Assembly: GCA_023416335.1 (NCBI GenBank)
Contig: JAEZHY010000186.1
Span: 1 to 28,467, forward strand
Origin: Pseudomonadota bacterium
GTDB taxonomy: Bacteria; Desulfobacterota; Syntrophobacteria; Syntrophobacterales; Syntrophobacteraceae
Reading direction: 5' to 3'
Length of the DNA stretch: 28,467 nt
The translations under genes and the position numbers were made by a program. Shown piece by piece: positions 1 to 8,072 of this stretch. Each line of letters starts with the position of its first letter. The stretch's first letter is position 1. The notes under the pieces were generated by a model, which did not search any database, was not told the DNA's origin, and worked only from the letters and a program-made list of their open reading frames with translations.

Positions 1-48
1 TGCCTTCCGTCCGTTTAATTCCTGAAATACCTTATCTATTCTTCCCAT
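1..48 (-). CDS. trpA: tryptophan synthase alpha chain, N-terminal fragment
   Basis: Only the first 16 codons are inside the window. An ATG at 46-48 on the minus strand opens a frame reading MGRIDKVFQELNGRKA, which fits the start of TrpA proteins, and it lies 95 bases downstream of the trpB stop, where trpA is expected. An AAAGGA stretch upstream could serve as ribosome binding site, although it is rather far (about 14 bases) from the ATG. TrpA cleaves indole-3-glycerol phosphate to indole, which is channelled to TrpB. The identification rests on position and the short N-terminus only. Confidence 0.75.
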   Translation of the reverse strand, partial: MGRIDKVFQELNGRKA

Positions 49-143
49 AACAGTTCGCCTGTCCTTTCTTTGGGTTTCTGCTGCGGGTTTAGCCCGATAT
101 GACGATCGCGTTGAGTTCCGAAAAAACGTTTCGTGCTCAACCG

Positions 144-1388
144 CTACTCCGCCTGAGGCGAAAAATGGGAAACAATGCCAAGGTCCTTGTCTCCACGTCC
201 GGAAAGATTGACGATTACGATATCGGTTTGAGGCCGGTCGGCCGCTTCGACAATGGCGCGGGCGACTGCGTGCGAACTCTCCAGCGCCGGGATGATCCCC
301 TCGAGGGAACTCAGCAGGTGAAAGGCCGCCAGTGCATCCTTATCGACGACACTCTCATACCGGACCCGGCCGGAATCCTTGAGCCACGCATGCTCGGGAC
401 CGACTCCCGGATAATCGAGCCCGGCGGAAACCGAGTGCGCCTCTTTGATCTGTCCGGATTCATCCTGCAGCACATAAGACTTCGAGCCGTGAAGCACACC
501 GATGGAACCGGCGCCCAGGGTAGCTGCGTGCTTGCCGGTTTCGATTCCGAACCCGGCTGCTTCGACTCCAACCATTTCCGTCCGGCGGTCTTCGATGAAC
601 GGGTAGAAAAGTCCCATTGCGTTGCTCCCCCCGCCGACACAGGCCACCAGCAAATCGGGAAGGACCCCGGCGGCTTCGAGGATCTGGGACCTCGCTTCAT
701 CGCCGATCACGCGCTGGAAATCGCGCACCATGGCCGGGTACGGGTGCGGTCCGGCTACCGATCCGATGATGTAGAACGTATCCCTTACCGACCCGACCCA
801 GTAGCGCAGGGCCTCATTCATGGCATCTTTGAGAGTCCCCGTCCCGGAATCGACTGGAACGACCTCTGCCCCGAGCAGTTTCATGCGCTGCACATTGGGG
901 GCCTGGCGGGCAATATCTTCAACCCCCATGAAGACCTTGCATTCCATGCCGAAAAGCGCGGCCGCCGTTGCCGTTGCAACGCCATGCTGACCTGCACCCG
1001 TTTCGGCTATAACCTTTCCCTTGCCCATCCATTTGGCGAGCAGTGCCTGTCCGAGCGTGTTGTTGATCTTATGTGCTCCCGTATGGGCAAGATCTTCTCT
1101 TTTGAGGTAGATGGTCGCCCCTCCAATGTGCGCGCTGAGCCTCTTCGCCCTGAAGAGCGGAGTCGGCCTTCCGGCGTAGTCCCTCAGGAGTTGTTCGAGC
1201 TCCGCCTGAAAGGCCGGTTCGACGCAAATCGAGTTGTATGCCCTCTCAAGTTCGATAATGGCGGGCATGAGAGTTTCCGCAACATACCTTCCCCCATACG
1301 GTCCGAAGTGACCGTCCGCATCCGGCAGGGCCACGGTTTCCATTGGATGCACAACACTTTGCGCCAGACAATCCTGTGCCGTTTTCAT
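144..1388 (-). CDS. trpB: tryptophan synthase beta chain
   Basis: The 414-residue product is full length for TrpB, the PLP enzyme that condenses indole with serine to give tryptophan in an alpha2beta2 complex. Visible landmarks are [14 protein letters not shown] near residues 27-40, RPTPL at about 74-78, the PLP-lysine motif HTGAHKINN (Lys107), ETGAGQHG, and the phosphate-binding GGGSNAMG. The chosen start (ATG at 1388) overlaps the trpF stop as ATGA, which suggests translational coupling; Met16 is an alternative start that would leave a more typical N-terminus. The gene sits between trpF and trpA in the trp operon. Confidence 0.97.
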   Translation of the reverse strand: MKTAQDCLAQSVVHPMETVALPDADGHFGPYGGRYVAETLMPAIIELERAYNSICVEPAFQAELEQLLRDYAGRPTPLFRAKRLSAHIGGATIYLKREDLAHTGAHKINNTLGQALLAKWMGKGKVIAETGAGQHGVATATAAALFGMECKVFMGVEDIARQAPNVQRMKLLGAEVVPVDSGTGTLKDAMNEALRYWVGSVRDTFYIIGSVAGPHPYPAMVRDFQRVIGDEARSQILEAAGVLPDLLVACVGGGSNAMGLFYPFIEDRRTEMVGVEAAGFGIETGKHAATLGAGSIGVLHGSKSYVLQDESGQIKEAHSVSAGLDYPGVGPEHAWLKDSGRVRYESVVDKDALAAFHLLSSLEGIIPALESSHAVARAIVEAADRPQTDIVIVNLSGRGDKDLGIVSHFSPQAE

Positions 1389-2044
1389 ACAAAGATCCTC
1401 CTCGGCTCCCGCCGCAATTCCGCCCCTCGGACGGCTTCCATGAATAAACGGATTTTTTCCATATCCTTACGTCCCGGTGCGGCTTCCACACCCGAACTGA
1501 CGTCCACCGCATCAGGGCCAAACTCGGTTATCGCCTTTGCCACGTTTTCAGGATTCAAACCTCCCGCCAGCACGCAGGGCAACTCTCCCAGCAGTTCCCG
1601 CACCGAAGCCCACTCCCATGTCTCCGCGTTGCCCCCGGGAAGAGGACCGGCCCCACCCTCGATCAGGCAGGCCGATGCGCCGTACCGGTGAGCATCGGCA
1701 ACCGGCGGTTTCTTCTTCTGGAACACAGATTTAATCGTTGTAAGTCCCTGTTTCCCGAGAGCCTCGACAAGCTCAGGAGACTCAAGGCCGTGGAGCTGAA
1801 CCGCCGTTAACCGGCACAGCATGGCCTTTTTCATGATCTCGCCATAGGACTCGTCCACGAACACCCCTACCCGCGCGACCCGATCGGGCACGCTCGTGCC
1901 GATCTCCTGCGCCGTCTCGTCGTCGACGAAACGGAGGCTGGGCGGATAGAACACCAGCCCAATTGCATCCGCACCGAGTTCGGCCGCGGCAAGAGCTTCA
2001 TCAACCCTCGTGAGTCCGCAGATTTTCACCTGGATGGCGTTCAT
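1385..2044 (-). CDS. trpF: phosphoribosylanthranilate isomerase
   Basis: This 219-residue TIM-barrel protein catalyses the Amadori rearrangement of phosphoribosylanthranilate to CdRP. The N-terminal VKICGLTR carries the catalytic cysteine (Cys9), [10 protein letters not shown] follows strand 2, VQLHG marks strand 4, and [10 protein letters not shown] with DVSSGVE form the phosphate-binding C-terminal half. The usual catalytic aspartate in the LLD motif after strand 6 appears as Glu129 (CLIEGG), a conservative but notable change. The start overlaps the trpC stop (ATGA at 2041-2044), and the end overlaps the trpB start in the same way, so the three genes are tightly coupled. Confidence 0.96.
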   Translation of the reverse strand: MNAIQVKICGLTRVDEALAAAELGADAIGLVFYPPSLRFVDDETAQEIGTSVPDRVARVGVFVDESYGEIMKKAMLCRLTAVQLHGLESPELVEALGKQGLTTIKSVFQKKKPPVADAHRYGASACLIEGGAGPLPGGNAETWEWASVRELLGELPCVLAGGLNPENVAKAITEFGPDAVDVSSGVEAAPGRKDMEKIRLFMEAVRGAELRREPRRIFV

Positions 2045-2835
2045 GCATCGACTCCGTGAAGCGTCTTCAACATTCTTACCGGGTCATCCGCCCGCATGAT
2101 GCTTTCACCTATGAGGAAGTTCGATATCCCAGCTTCGGTCAGTTGCTCGATCTGCGCACGTCCATGGATTCCGCTTTCCGCCACCAGCACCCGCCCCGGC
2201 GCAGCGCGTCGGGCGAGATCGAGCGACGTTTGGATATCCGTTTTGAACGTGACGAGGTCCCTGTTATTCACCCCTATGAGCGTCGCGCCGGCAGCTTCAG
2301 CCGTTTCGAATTCGCTTTCGTTATGCACTTCGACCAGGGCATCGAGTCCGAGATCGCCCGCGAGGGTAATCAGGTCCCTGAGCAGGGACGGTTCCAAGGC
2401 TCGCACGATGAGCAGCATCGCATCCGCTCCCATTGCGGCGGCTTCGTACACCTGGTATGCACTGATGAGAAAATCCTTTCTCAGAACGGGAAGGTTCGAT
2501 GCTGCCCGGGCTTTTTTGAGGTCCTCCGGGGTGCCGCCAAAATAGTCCCTGTCCGTGAGGACAGAAATTGCCGCAGCGCCGCCCTGTTCGTACATCCGCG
2601 CATATGCGGCCGGATCGACGACATCTCGGATCGGACCTTTGGAAGGAGAAGCCCGCTTTATTTCGGCAATTACGTTCATTCCGTAAGGACCGGGAGAAGC
2701 CAGGCGCTTCATAAACGGCCTGCGTGCCAAAGGCTTTTCAGCCTCGGCACGAAGGACCGATTCCGGCTTGGTCTTCGCCGCAGCAGCGATCTCTTCTTTT
2801 TTGTGTTCGATAATCCTGCCAAGAAAGTCAGACAT
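2041..2835 (-). CDS. trpC: indole-3-glycerol phosphate synthase
   Basis: The 264-residue product has the length and motifs of monofunctional IGPS, which closes the indole ring from CdRP. Catalytic motifs seen are AEIKRASPSKG (Lys), VLRKDFL (Lys), ALVEVHN (Glu), GVNNRDL (Asn) and VAESGI. The ATG at 2835 has an AGGA eight bases upstream. The stop overlaps the trpF start by four bases. Upstream, however, a 200-base repeat-filled gap separates it from trpD, the only substantial break inside the trpG-trpB stretch of the operon. Confidence 0.97.
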   Translation of the reverse strand: MSDFLGRIIEHKKEEIAAAAKTKPESVLRAEAEKPLARRPFMKRLASPGPYGMNVIAEIKRASPSKGPIRDVVDPAAYARMYEQGGAAAISVLTDRDYFGGTPEDLKKARAASNLPVLRKDFLISAYQVYEAAAMGADAMLLIVRALEPSLLRDLITLAGDLGLDALVEVHNESEFETAEAAGATLIGVNNRDLVTFKTDIQTSLDLARRAAPGRVLVAESGIHGRAQIEQLTEAGISNFLIGESIMRADDPVRMLKTLHGVDA

Positions 2836-2875
2836 GAAAGGTATCCTGAAATTCAGCTTGTATGATCTATCGGAC

Positions 2876-2901
2876 CCGGCACGGTCGCGAGACCGTGCCG
2901 G
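2876..2901. repeat. REP-like palindrome inside the trp operon (copy 1)
   Basis: The stretch is a perfect inverted repeat: an 11-base arm CCGGCACGGTC, a GCGA loop and the complementary arm, followed by AACTCAT. The core GGCACGGT...ACCGTGCC plus the trailing AACTCA recurs near 15826 (inverted) and 22593, so this looks like one member of a short interspersed palindromic family. It lies in the transcribed trpD-trpC gap and would fold into a stable RNA hairpin there. Confidence 0.7.
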
Positions 2902-2984
2902 AACTCATATCCTGAAACCAACGGCGCCGCCGTCTTCTCAGGACGGTTTAAACGAGGATGAAACGTCGATCTCTGAGAAGGTCT

Positions 2985-3041
2985 CAGTTCACTGCTCACA
3001 GTTGACTGTTCACCCCAAGCGCTTCCGTTTACTGTTCACTG
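2985..3041. repeat. degenerate GTGAACA heptamer repeat between trpD and trpC
   Basis: Read on the minus strand, the segment contains GTGAACA, GTCAACT, GTGAGCA and GTGAACT in direct succession, and CAGTGAACAGTAAAC a little upstream, interrupted by about 15 unrelated bases. The consensus is a seven-base unit GTGAACW. The TGA stop of trpD (3036-3038) lies within the first unit. Heptamer repeats of this style occur in intergenic DNA of various bacteria; no function is visible here. Confidence 0.6.
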
Positions 3042-4052
3042 GTTATCATTGGTAAACCGCGCCAGCGCTTCGAGTTTCCCCATCGCCCTGTGCTCGTCTA
3101 TGGATGCCTCGGCCATTCCGATACCCTCGGGAATACTGCGCGCGACTCCTGCCGCAACAAGCGCCGCGCCGGCATTGACGACAACCACATCCCTCTTCGG
3201 GCCTTGTTCTCCTTCGAGGATCCTGCGCGTGATTACTGCGTTTTCCGCGGGGTTCCCTCCGACCATGTCCTGAGGCTCAGCGGTTCTTCCGAGTAGTTGC
3301 TCCGGAGTCAGGTCGTATGTGCGGATCGATCCGTCATTCAGTTCCGCAACCCTGGTCGGCGCGCATACGCTGATTTCGTCCAGACCTTCGTGCCCGTGGA
3401 CTATGAGGGCACGCCTGGCGCCGAGTAGTTTCAAGGCCTGGGCAAACATCTCCGTAAGCTCCGGTCTGTACACTCCGATCAGCTGGCAGTTAGCGCCGGC
3501 CGGGTTGGTAAGGGGTCCAAGCATGTTGAAGATGGAGCGAACCCCAAGTTCCTTCCGGGCCCTGGCTGCATATTTCATTGCACCGTGGAAGAGCGGCGCG
3601 AAAAGAAAGCCTATCCCCAGCTCCCGGACTGCCTCCTCAACCACTTCCGGACCGACTTCCAGGTTTACACCCAGGGATTCCAGCAGGTCCGCGCTCCCGC
3701 ATTTACTCGAAACCGATCGGTTGCCGTGCTTTGCGACGGTCACTCCGCATCCGGCCACAACGAAGGCGGCCGTGGTCGATATATTGAACGTATGAAGCGA
3801 GTCGCCGCCGGTGCCGCATGTATCAACCACTACATCGGCATTGGTCTGAATCCTTGCCGCCTTGCGCCGCATTGCGCGGGCCGCGCCTGCCAGTTCGGCA
3901 AAGGTTTCTCCTTTCGTTGCCAGGGCGCCGAGAACGGCCCCGATCTGGGCATCGGTTGCGCCACCGGACATGATCTCACCGATCAGGCCGGACATTTCCT
4001 CTTCGCTCAGGTCCTGTCTGCGAATGATTTTGCTCAGGCTTTCCCGAATCAT
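3036..4052 (-). CDS. trpD: anthranilate phosphoribosyltransferase
   Basis: This is a 338-residue monofunctional TrpD that joins anthranilate to PRPP. The glycine-rich PRPP motif CGTGGDSLHTFNIST lies at about residues 77-91, KHGNRSVSSKCGSADLLE follows, and GPLTNPA and VHGHEGLDE are the later family motifs. An open frame continues upstream to 4415 but only as antisense-like sequence within trpG; the ATG at 4052 overlaps the trpG stop as ATGA and begins with the family-like MIRESLSKI, so I use it. The last codons and the stop run into a heptamer repeat, so the exact C-terminus (TNDNQ) may have been set by the repeat. Confidence 0.96.
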   Translation of the reverse strand: MIRESLSKIIRRQDLSEEEMSGLIGEIMSGGATDAQIGAVLGALATKGETFAELAGAARAMRRKAARIQTNADVVVDTCGTGGDSLHTFNISTTAAFVVAGCGVTVAKHGNRSVSSKCGSADLLESLGVNLEVGPEVVEEAVRELGIGFLFAPLFHGAMKYAARARKELGVRSIFNMLGPLTNPAGANCQLIGVYRPELTEMFAQALKLLGARRALIVHGHEGLDEISVCAPTRVAELNDGSIRTYDLTPEQLLGRTAEPQDMVGGNPAENAVITRRILEGEQGPKRDVVVVNAGAALVAAGVARSIPEGIGMAEASIDEHRAMGKLEALARFTNDNQ

Positions 4053-4648
4053 TTTTCGATCCCTCCCCCGTTCGATCCTCCGTTTGCAAGCAAAAGAAAA
4101 TTCTTGAGCAGCCTCTTCCCGACCGGCGTCATAATGGATTCCGGATGGAACTGCACGCCTTCGGTCATGTGCAGTTTGTGGCGGATTCCCATGATTTCGC
4201 CGTCTTCGGAATAGGCCGTCACTTCGAGGCAAGCCGGAAGCATTTCTTCCGCTACCGCGAGCGAGTGGTACCGCATCGCCTGGAACGGACTTCCGATCCC
4301 TTTGTATATGGCTTTCCCGTCCGTGGTGACGGACGAGACTTTTCCGTGCATGAGTTTCTTCGCGTGAACCACGGAAGCCCCGAACGCGGAAGCGATTGCC
4401 TGGTGGCCGAGGCAAATCCCGAGAATTGGAATTTTTCCGGAGAACTCCTTGATTGCGGGTATGGACACTCCCGCATCTTCAGGGCGGCAGGGTCCGGGGG
4501 ACACGACCAGTGCCGAAGGAGAGGCTTTTTCGATGTCCTCGAGGGTTACCGCGTTGTTCCTGGCGACTTCGACTTCGGCTCCGAGCATCCGGAAGTACTG
4601 AACCAGGTTGTAGGTAAAAGAATCGAAATTATCGATCATGAAAAGCAT
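4049..4648 (-). CDS. trpG: anthranilate synthase glutamine amidotransferase subunit
   Basis: The 199-residue class I amidotransferase supplies ammonia from glutamine to TrpE. The triad elements are Cys79 in GICLGHQ and the His and Glu of VQFHPESI; MIDNFDSFTYNL at the N-terminus and SPGPCRPEDAG are also diagnostic. It is a free-standing subunit, not fused to TrpD or TrpE. The strong AGGAGG upstream of the ATG at 4648 fixes the start. It follows trpE by 15 bases and overlaps trpD by 4. The same family includes PabA, but the trp context decides the name. Confidence 0.96.
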   Translation of the reverse strand: MLFMIDNFDSFTYNLVQYFRMLGAEVEVARNNAVTLEDIEKASPSALVVSPGPCRPEDAGVSIPAIKEFSGKIPILGICLGHQAIASAFGASVVHAKKLMHGKVSSVTTDGKAIYKGIGSPFQAMRYHSLAVAEEMLPACLEVTAYSEDGEIMGIRHKLHMTEGVQFHPESIMTPVGKRLLKNFLLLANGGSNGGGIEK

Positions 4649-4663
4649 TGCTCTCCTCCTTCC

Positions 4664-6178
4664 CTAAGCCGCTTGCGGCCGGGCAGTTGAAGTTCTGTCC
4701 AGTTTTTCGCCGCCCTGGAGCATCTGCAGCGCTCTTTGAATGGATTTCGCCTTATTGATCGTTTCCTGTCTTTCACGTTCCGGGTCCGAATCGGCAACTA
4801 TTCCGGCCCCTGCCCTCACTGTAAGCAAACCGTCGCGGATGCAGGCGGTCCGGATGGTGATCGCAAGGTCCATATTGCCGGTGTAGGAAAAGTACCCGAG
4901 CGCTCCCCCGTAAGCGCCGCGCGGTTCGTTTTCGAGTTCCGCGATGATTTCCATTGCCCTCACCTTCGGCGCCCCGCTCAGGGTCCCCGCCGGGAAAGTG
5001 GCCCGAAAGAGGTCGAAGGCATCGAGCCCATCGCCCAGGTCGCAATTGATGTTCGAAACCAGGTGCATCACGTGGGAATATCTCTCGACCACCATCAGGT
5101 CGGTCACCTGGACCGATCCTGTTTCCGCAACGCGGCCGAGGTCGTTTCTACCCAAATCGACCAGCATGAGGTGCTCGGCCCGTTCTTTTTCATCCTGCAG
5201 AAGTTCGTTTGCAAAATCCCGGTCCGCCTGTTCCGTTTTGCCGCGAGGGCGGGTCCCTGCGATCGGGCGGAGCGTTGCGGTCCCGTTTTCAAGCCTCACC
5301 ATCGTTTCCGGGGACGAACCGACGAGCACCGTGTCGTCTATGTGGAGGAAGTAGAGGTAAGGCGATGGATTTATAAAGCGTTGGGCGCGGTAGAGGGACC
5401 ATGGATCGGGGGGATTTGCGCAGGCAAACTGCTGTGAGTACACCGCCTGGATGATGTCGCCCTCGGTGATGTACTCTTTGATTTTCGAAACGCCTGAGCG
5501 ATACCTGTCCGGGGGGCTTTCCGGTTCCAGCGAGAATTGTTCCGCCAGTACCTGCGTGTGTGCATGAGGACTTCTCACCAATTTGGCACGCATTTCGGCA
5601 AGAGTGTCGAGAGCCCTGTCGTAAGCGGCATCGGCGTCGCCGTTTTCAACCATCCCGTACGCGACGAGGGTCAACGTGTGCCGGACGTTGTCGAAAATAA
5701 AAAGCTGGCCGGGCAGAATGAACTGCGCCAGCGGCTCGTCGGGGGGCAGCATGTTCGGAATGGCCTCGAAAAAGGAGACGAATTCATAGGAGAAGAAGCC
5801 GACCATACCTCCCCAGAACCGCGGCAACTGGGGCAGCGATACGGGTTTGTAGACCGACATGATCGAGCGCAGGAATTTGAGCGGATCGCCGTTGTGAGGA
5901 ATGCGTTCCTTTTCCGATCCGTTTTCTACTTCGACTTCCTCACGAAAAACCCTGATCGTCCTGGTCGCGGAATTGCCGAGAAAACTGTACCTGCCCCAGC
6001 GCTCGCCGCCTTCCATACTTTCCAGTAGAAAAACGGGACCATGGCCGTCATAAATCTTGGCCAGGGCCGATACCGGCGTTTCGGTATCGGCCAGCAGTTC
6101 GAGACATACCGGAATAAGGTTGCCGTGCTCAGCCATATTCCGGAATTCCGACCTTTCCGGGTAGAACCCCAGCTCCAT
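4664..6178 (-). CDS. trpE: anthranilate synthase component I
   Basis: This 504-residue chorismate-utilising enzyme makes anthranilate, the committed step to tryptophan. The N-terminal LLES motif (within GPVFLLESMEGGERWGRYSFLG, given here only in part as LLESMEGG) is the known tryptophan feedback site in TrpE. The C-terminal catalytic domain shows PIAGTRPRGKT, DLGRNDLGRV, TLSGAPKVRAMEII and RAGAGIVADSDPE. Two ATGs are possible: at 6184 the AAGGAG ribosome binding site would touch the start codon, whereas the ATG at 6178 has a proper six-base spacing, so I choose 6178. It follows aroF by about 30 bases in the same operon. Confidence 0.95.
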   Translation of the reverse strand: MELGFYPERSEFRNMAEHGNLIPVCLELLADTETPVSALAKIYDGHGPVFLLESMEGGERWGRYSFLGNSATRTIRVFREEVEVENGSEKERIPHNGDPLKFLRSIMSVYKPVSLPQLPRFWGGMVGFFSYEFVSFFEAIPNMLPPDEPLAQFILPGQLFIFDNVRHTLTLVAYGMVENGDADAAYDRALDTLAEMRAKLVRSPHAHTQVLAEQFSLEPESPPDRYRSGVSKIKEYITEGDIIQAVYSQQFACANPPDPWSLYRAQRFINPSPYLYFLHIDDTVLVGSSPETMVRLENGTATLRPIAGTRPRGKTEQADRDFANELLQDEKERAEHLMLVDLGRNDLGRVAETGSVQVTDLMVVERYSHVMHLVSNINCDLGDGLDAFDLFRATFPAGTLSGAPKVRAMEIIAELENEPRGAYGGALGYFSYTGNMDLAITIRTACIRDGLLTVRAGAGIVADSDPERERQETINKAKSIQRALQMLQGGEKLDRTSTARPQAA

Positions 6179-6208
6179 TTTCATCTCCTTCCCGACCGTA
6201 AAGACTCG

Positions 6209-7261
6209 TTAGGCTCTGGCGGCTGCAGCGCCGTTTTCGTAAAGACCGTTTGTCGACATTTTGTATACGCCGAAGATCGGGCCGATCTGCCGGCACAGGT
6301 CGTCGAACTGTGCCGGGTAGAGCGACTGAGGCCCGTCGCTGAGGGCGGTTTCAGGGGCATGGTGGACTTCGACCATCAGGCCGTGGCAGCCAACCGCAAC
6401 CGCAGCCCGGCTGAGCGGGATAACCTGGTCACGTTTGCCTGCGGCATGGCTCGGATCCACGATTATCGGCAGATGTGTTTCCTGCTTTACGACCGGGATG
6501 GCGGATACATCCAGGGTATTTCTGCTGTGATGCGAAAAGGTGCGCACGCCGCGTTCGCAAAGGATGACCTGGTCGTTTCCGCCTTCCATGATGTATTCCG
6601 CCGCCATCAGCCATTCCTCGATGGTCGCGGACATGCCGCGCTTGAGGAGAACCGGCTTCCGGGCTTTTCCGGCACGGCGCAGCAGGCTGAAGTTCTGCAT
6701 GTTGCGGGCGCCGATCTGGATAATGTCCGCGTATTCCTCGACCAGATCCACGACCTCGTGATCGATTGCTTCGGTCACTACAGGCATTCCGGTTTCCTCG
6801 CGGACCTTGGCAAGAATTTTGAGGCCTTCCTCACCCAATCCCTGGAATGCGTAAGGAGAAGTCCTGGGCTTGAACGCACCGCCGCGGAAGATCTGGGCGC
6901 CTGCCTTCTTCACGATTCGCGCAATCGTAAGTGCCTGCAGTTCGCTTTCAATCGCGCACGGCCCAGCCATGATCGTAAGGTGACCGTTTCCGATCCTCAC
7001 GCCGCCAATATCAATCACCGTGTCCCAGGCCTGCGATTCGCGGCTGACCAGCTTGTAGGGACGCGTTACCGGAATGGTGTCTTTCACGCCCGGCAGGTGC
7101 TCGAAACTGGAAGCATCCACCGCGCCTTCATTGTGCAGAACACAGATGGCGACCCTCTCTCCTCCGGGGATCGGCCGGGCCGCATGGCCCTTCGATTCGA
7201 TCGCCTTCACCACAGCCTCAATTTCTGCGGGTGTTGCCTGTTTATTCATGACTACCAGCAT
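6209..7261 (-). CDS. aroF: 3-deoxy-7-phosphoheptulonate (DAHP) synthase
   Basis: The 350-residue protein condenses PEP and erythrose-4-phosphate in the first step of the shikimate pathway. The N-terminal ~70 residues (VVMNKQATPAEIEAVVKAIE onward) look like the ferredoxin-like regulatory extension of the type I-beta class known from Thermotoga. The barrel follows with IMAGPCAIES, RGGAFKPRTSPYAFQG, IGARNMQNF, VLLKRGM and DPSHAAGKRD. An AAGGA seven bases before the ATG at 7261 supports the start. As first structural gene behind the trp leader it should be co-regulated with the trp genes, feeding chorismate to TrpE. The gene symbol follows the usual usage for this class. Confidence 0.94.
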   Translation of the reverse strand: MLVVMNKQATPAEIEAVVKAIESKGHAARPIPGGERVAICVLHNEGAVDASSFEHLPGVKDTIPVTRPYKLVSRESQAWDTVIDIGGVRIGNGHLTIMAGPCAIESELQALTIARIVKKAGAQIFRGGAFKPRTSPYAFQGLGEEGLKILAKVREETGMPVVTEAIDHEVVDLVEEYADIIQIGARNMQNFSLLRRAGKARKPVLLKRGMSATIEEWLMAAEYIMEGGNDQVILCERGVRTFSHHSRNTLDVSAIPVVKQETHLPIIVDPSHAAGKRDQVIPLSRAAVAVGCHGLMVEVHHAPETALSDGPQSLYPAQFDDLCRQIGPIFGVYKMSTNGLYENGAAAARA

Positions 7262-7299
7262 GATTTTTTCCTTCTGATTTGCACGGTTTCACTACGGAC

Positions 7300-7335
7300 A
7301 AAAAAAAGGGACCGGAGATTTTTGTCTTCGGTCCC
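7300..7335 (-). terminator. trp attenuator terminator hairpin
   Basis: On the minus strand GGGACCGAAGA pairs with TCTCCGGTCCC around a six-base loop (one A-C mismatch), followed directly by eight T residues broken only afterwards by GTCC. This is an intrinsic terminator placed 38 bases before the aroF start, i.e. inside the leader, not at an operon end. Its 5' arm can instead pair with the 3' arm of the hairpin just upstream. Confidence 0.88.
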
Positions 7336-7347
7336 TTAAAAACAAAA

Positions 7348-7377
7348 GGGACCGTGGGCGGTGCGGCCCACGGTCCC
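7348..7377 (-). promoter_or_regulatory. trp attenuator upstream hairpin / alternative pairing arms
   Basis: GGGACCGTGGGC and GCCCACGGTCCC form a perfect 12-base-pair stem around CGCACC (minus-strand reading). The 3' arm ends CGGTCCC and is complementary to the GGGACCG that begins the terminator hairpin, so the two hairpins and a joining antiterminator are mutually exclusive. The loop CGCACC is exactly complementary to GGTGCG in the leader reading frame (7417-7422), a possible link between ribosome position and folding. The upstream stem is itself followed by TTTTGTTTTT and could also terminate. Confidence 0.8.
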
Positions 7378-7401
7378 GGCAATTCTATAATGAATTGATG
7401 G

Positions 7402-7479
7402 CTAACCGGTCAGGCTCGCACCTCCCCGCCAGTTCCACCACCAAAAATAAAGGCTAGCTGCATTAATCGAGTAATTCAT
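7402..7479 (-). CDS. trpL: trp operon leader peptide
   Basis: A 25-codon frame begins MNYSINAASL and continues YFWWWNWRGG before ending ASLTG and a TAG stop. It has an AGGAAA ribosome binding site 10 bases before the ATG at 7479. Four Trp codons occur within five positions, preceded by Tyr and Phe, and another Tyr is at position 3. It lies between a promoter-like TTGACA and the attenuator hairpins, and ends about 25 bases before the first stem. By the classical mechanism ribosome stalling here would decide whether the terminator forms. The peptide itself probably has no function after synthesis. Confidence 0.92.
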   Translation of the reverse strand: MNYSINAASLYFWWWNWRGGASLTG

Positions 7480-7523
7480 TTTTCGTTTCCTGAAATTAGA
7501 ATACAAAAATTCGGTTGCACCCT

Positions 7524-7552
7524 CTTTAACAATCGGGTGTAGGGATTGTCAA
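7524..7552 (-). promoter_or_regulatory. probable trp operon promoter
   Basis: A perfect -35 hexamer TTGACA lies at 7552-7547 (minus strand), followed after 17 bases by TTAAAG, a weak -10 element matching three of six consensus positions. Transcription would start near 7517, about 38 bases before the trpL ATG. No TrpR-type operator was recognised. The -10 assignment is uncertain. Confidence 0.55.
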
Positions 7553-7561
7553 GAGGAAATT

Positions 7562-8072
7562 TTCAGTCGCAAAAAGGAAGGATTCTTCGGTATCGACGTC
7601 CCGCTTTATCCTGGAACAGGTTGCACTTCAGCTTGGACTGGAGGGAAAATCCTGTGGTGCCAATGTCTCCGATTGTTGGATGGCACTCCAATATCGGGTA
7701 ACCCGGATTCGTATCCGGGGACGAAGTCCAAGAGGCTTCCGGAAATTTCGCCGGAACCGAAAGAGCCATGGTTTCGTTTCGAGTTGCTGCCCTATTGAGA
7801 GCCTTGCACGCTGCCGCGCACTGACACCAGTCCGTGCCACCCTTCATTTGTTCATTAAATCAGACAACCATCCCAGAAATGCAGAAAGACACGAATCAAT
7901 GGAGAACTCTCGTTCCATTTTCTTCACTTACAAATCTCTCTAATATCAATTCCGACTTTAGAGTTGCGTTTCCGTGCAAATCCTCATATTTTCGGAGGTC
8001 ACAATCATTCCAATAAAATGAGTGGAACGTCAGGTAACAGACCGAGCTTCAATTTCAAGGGGGGACTATATT
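7562..8072. other. intergenic region between trp promoter and ABC importer
   Basis: I find no convincing gene in this 511-base stretch. Short open frames on both strands lack ribosome binding sites and family features. The segment 7650-7760 is rich in small inverted repeats, such as TTCCGG...CCGGAA at 7737-7756 and CGGAT-TCGT-ATCCG near 7703-7716, so it may be a degenerate repeat. A weak promoter for the importer could be TTGCGT (7964-7969), 17 bases, TATTTT (7987-7992). Confidence 0.5.

Noticed and set aside
99..1691. A 530-codon open frame on the plus strand
   Set aside because: It is antisense to trpB and trpF, has no ribosome binding site and no protein family features; trpB/trpF on the minus strand are unmistakable.
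2985..3041. CRISPR-like repeats
   Set aside because: The units are seven bases, contiguous and degenerate, with no spacers and no cas genes nearby.
4053..4415. N-terminal extension of trpD to a 459-residue protein
   Set aside because: The extension is an alternative frame of trpG with improbable Arg-rich composition; ATG 4052 overlapping the trpG stop is the natural start.
7300..7479. T-box or TRAP-type control of the trp leader
   Set aside because: There is a translatable Trp-rich leader and classical alternative hairpins, but no T-box core motif and no run of spaced GAG/UAG triplets.
7563..7847. A 94-codon minus-strand frame between trp promoter and importer
   Set aside because: No ribosome binding site, unusual composition, many small inverted repeats; better explained as noncoding repeat DNA.
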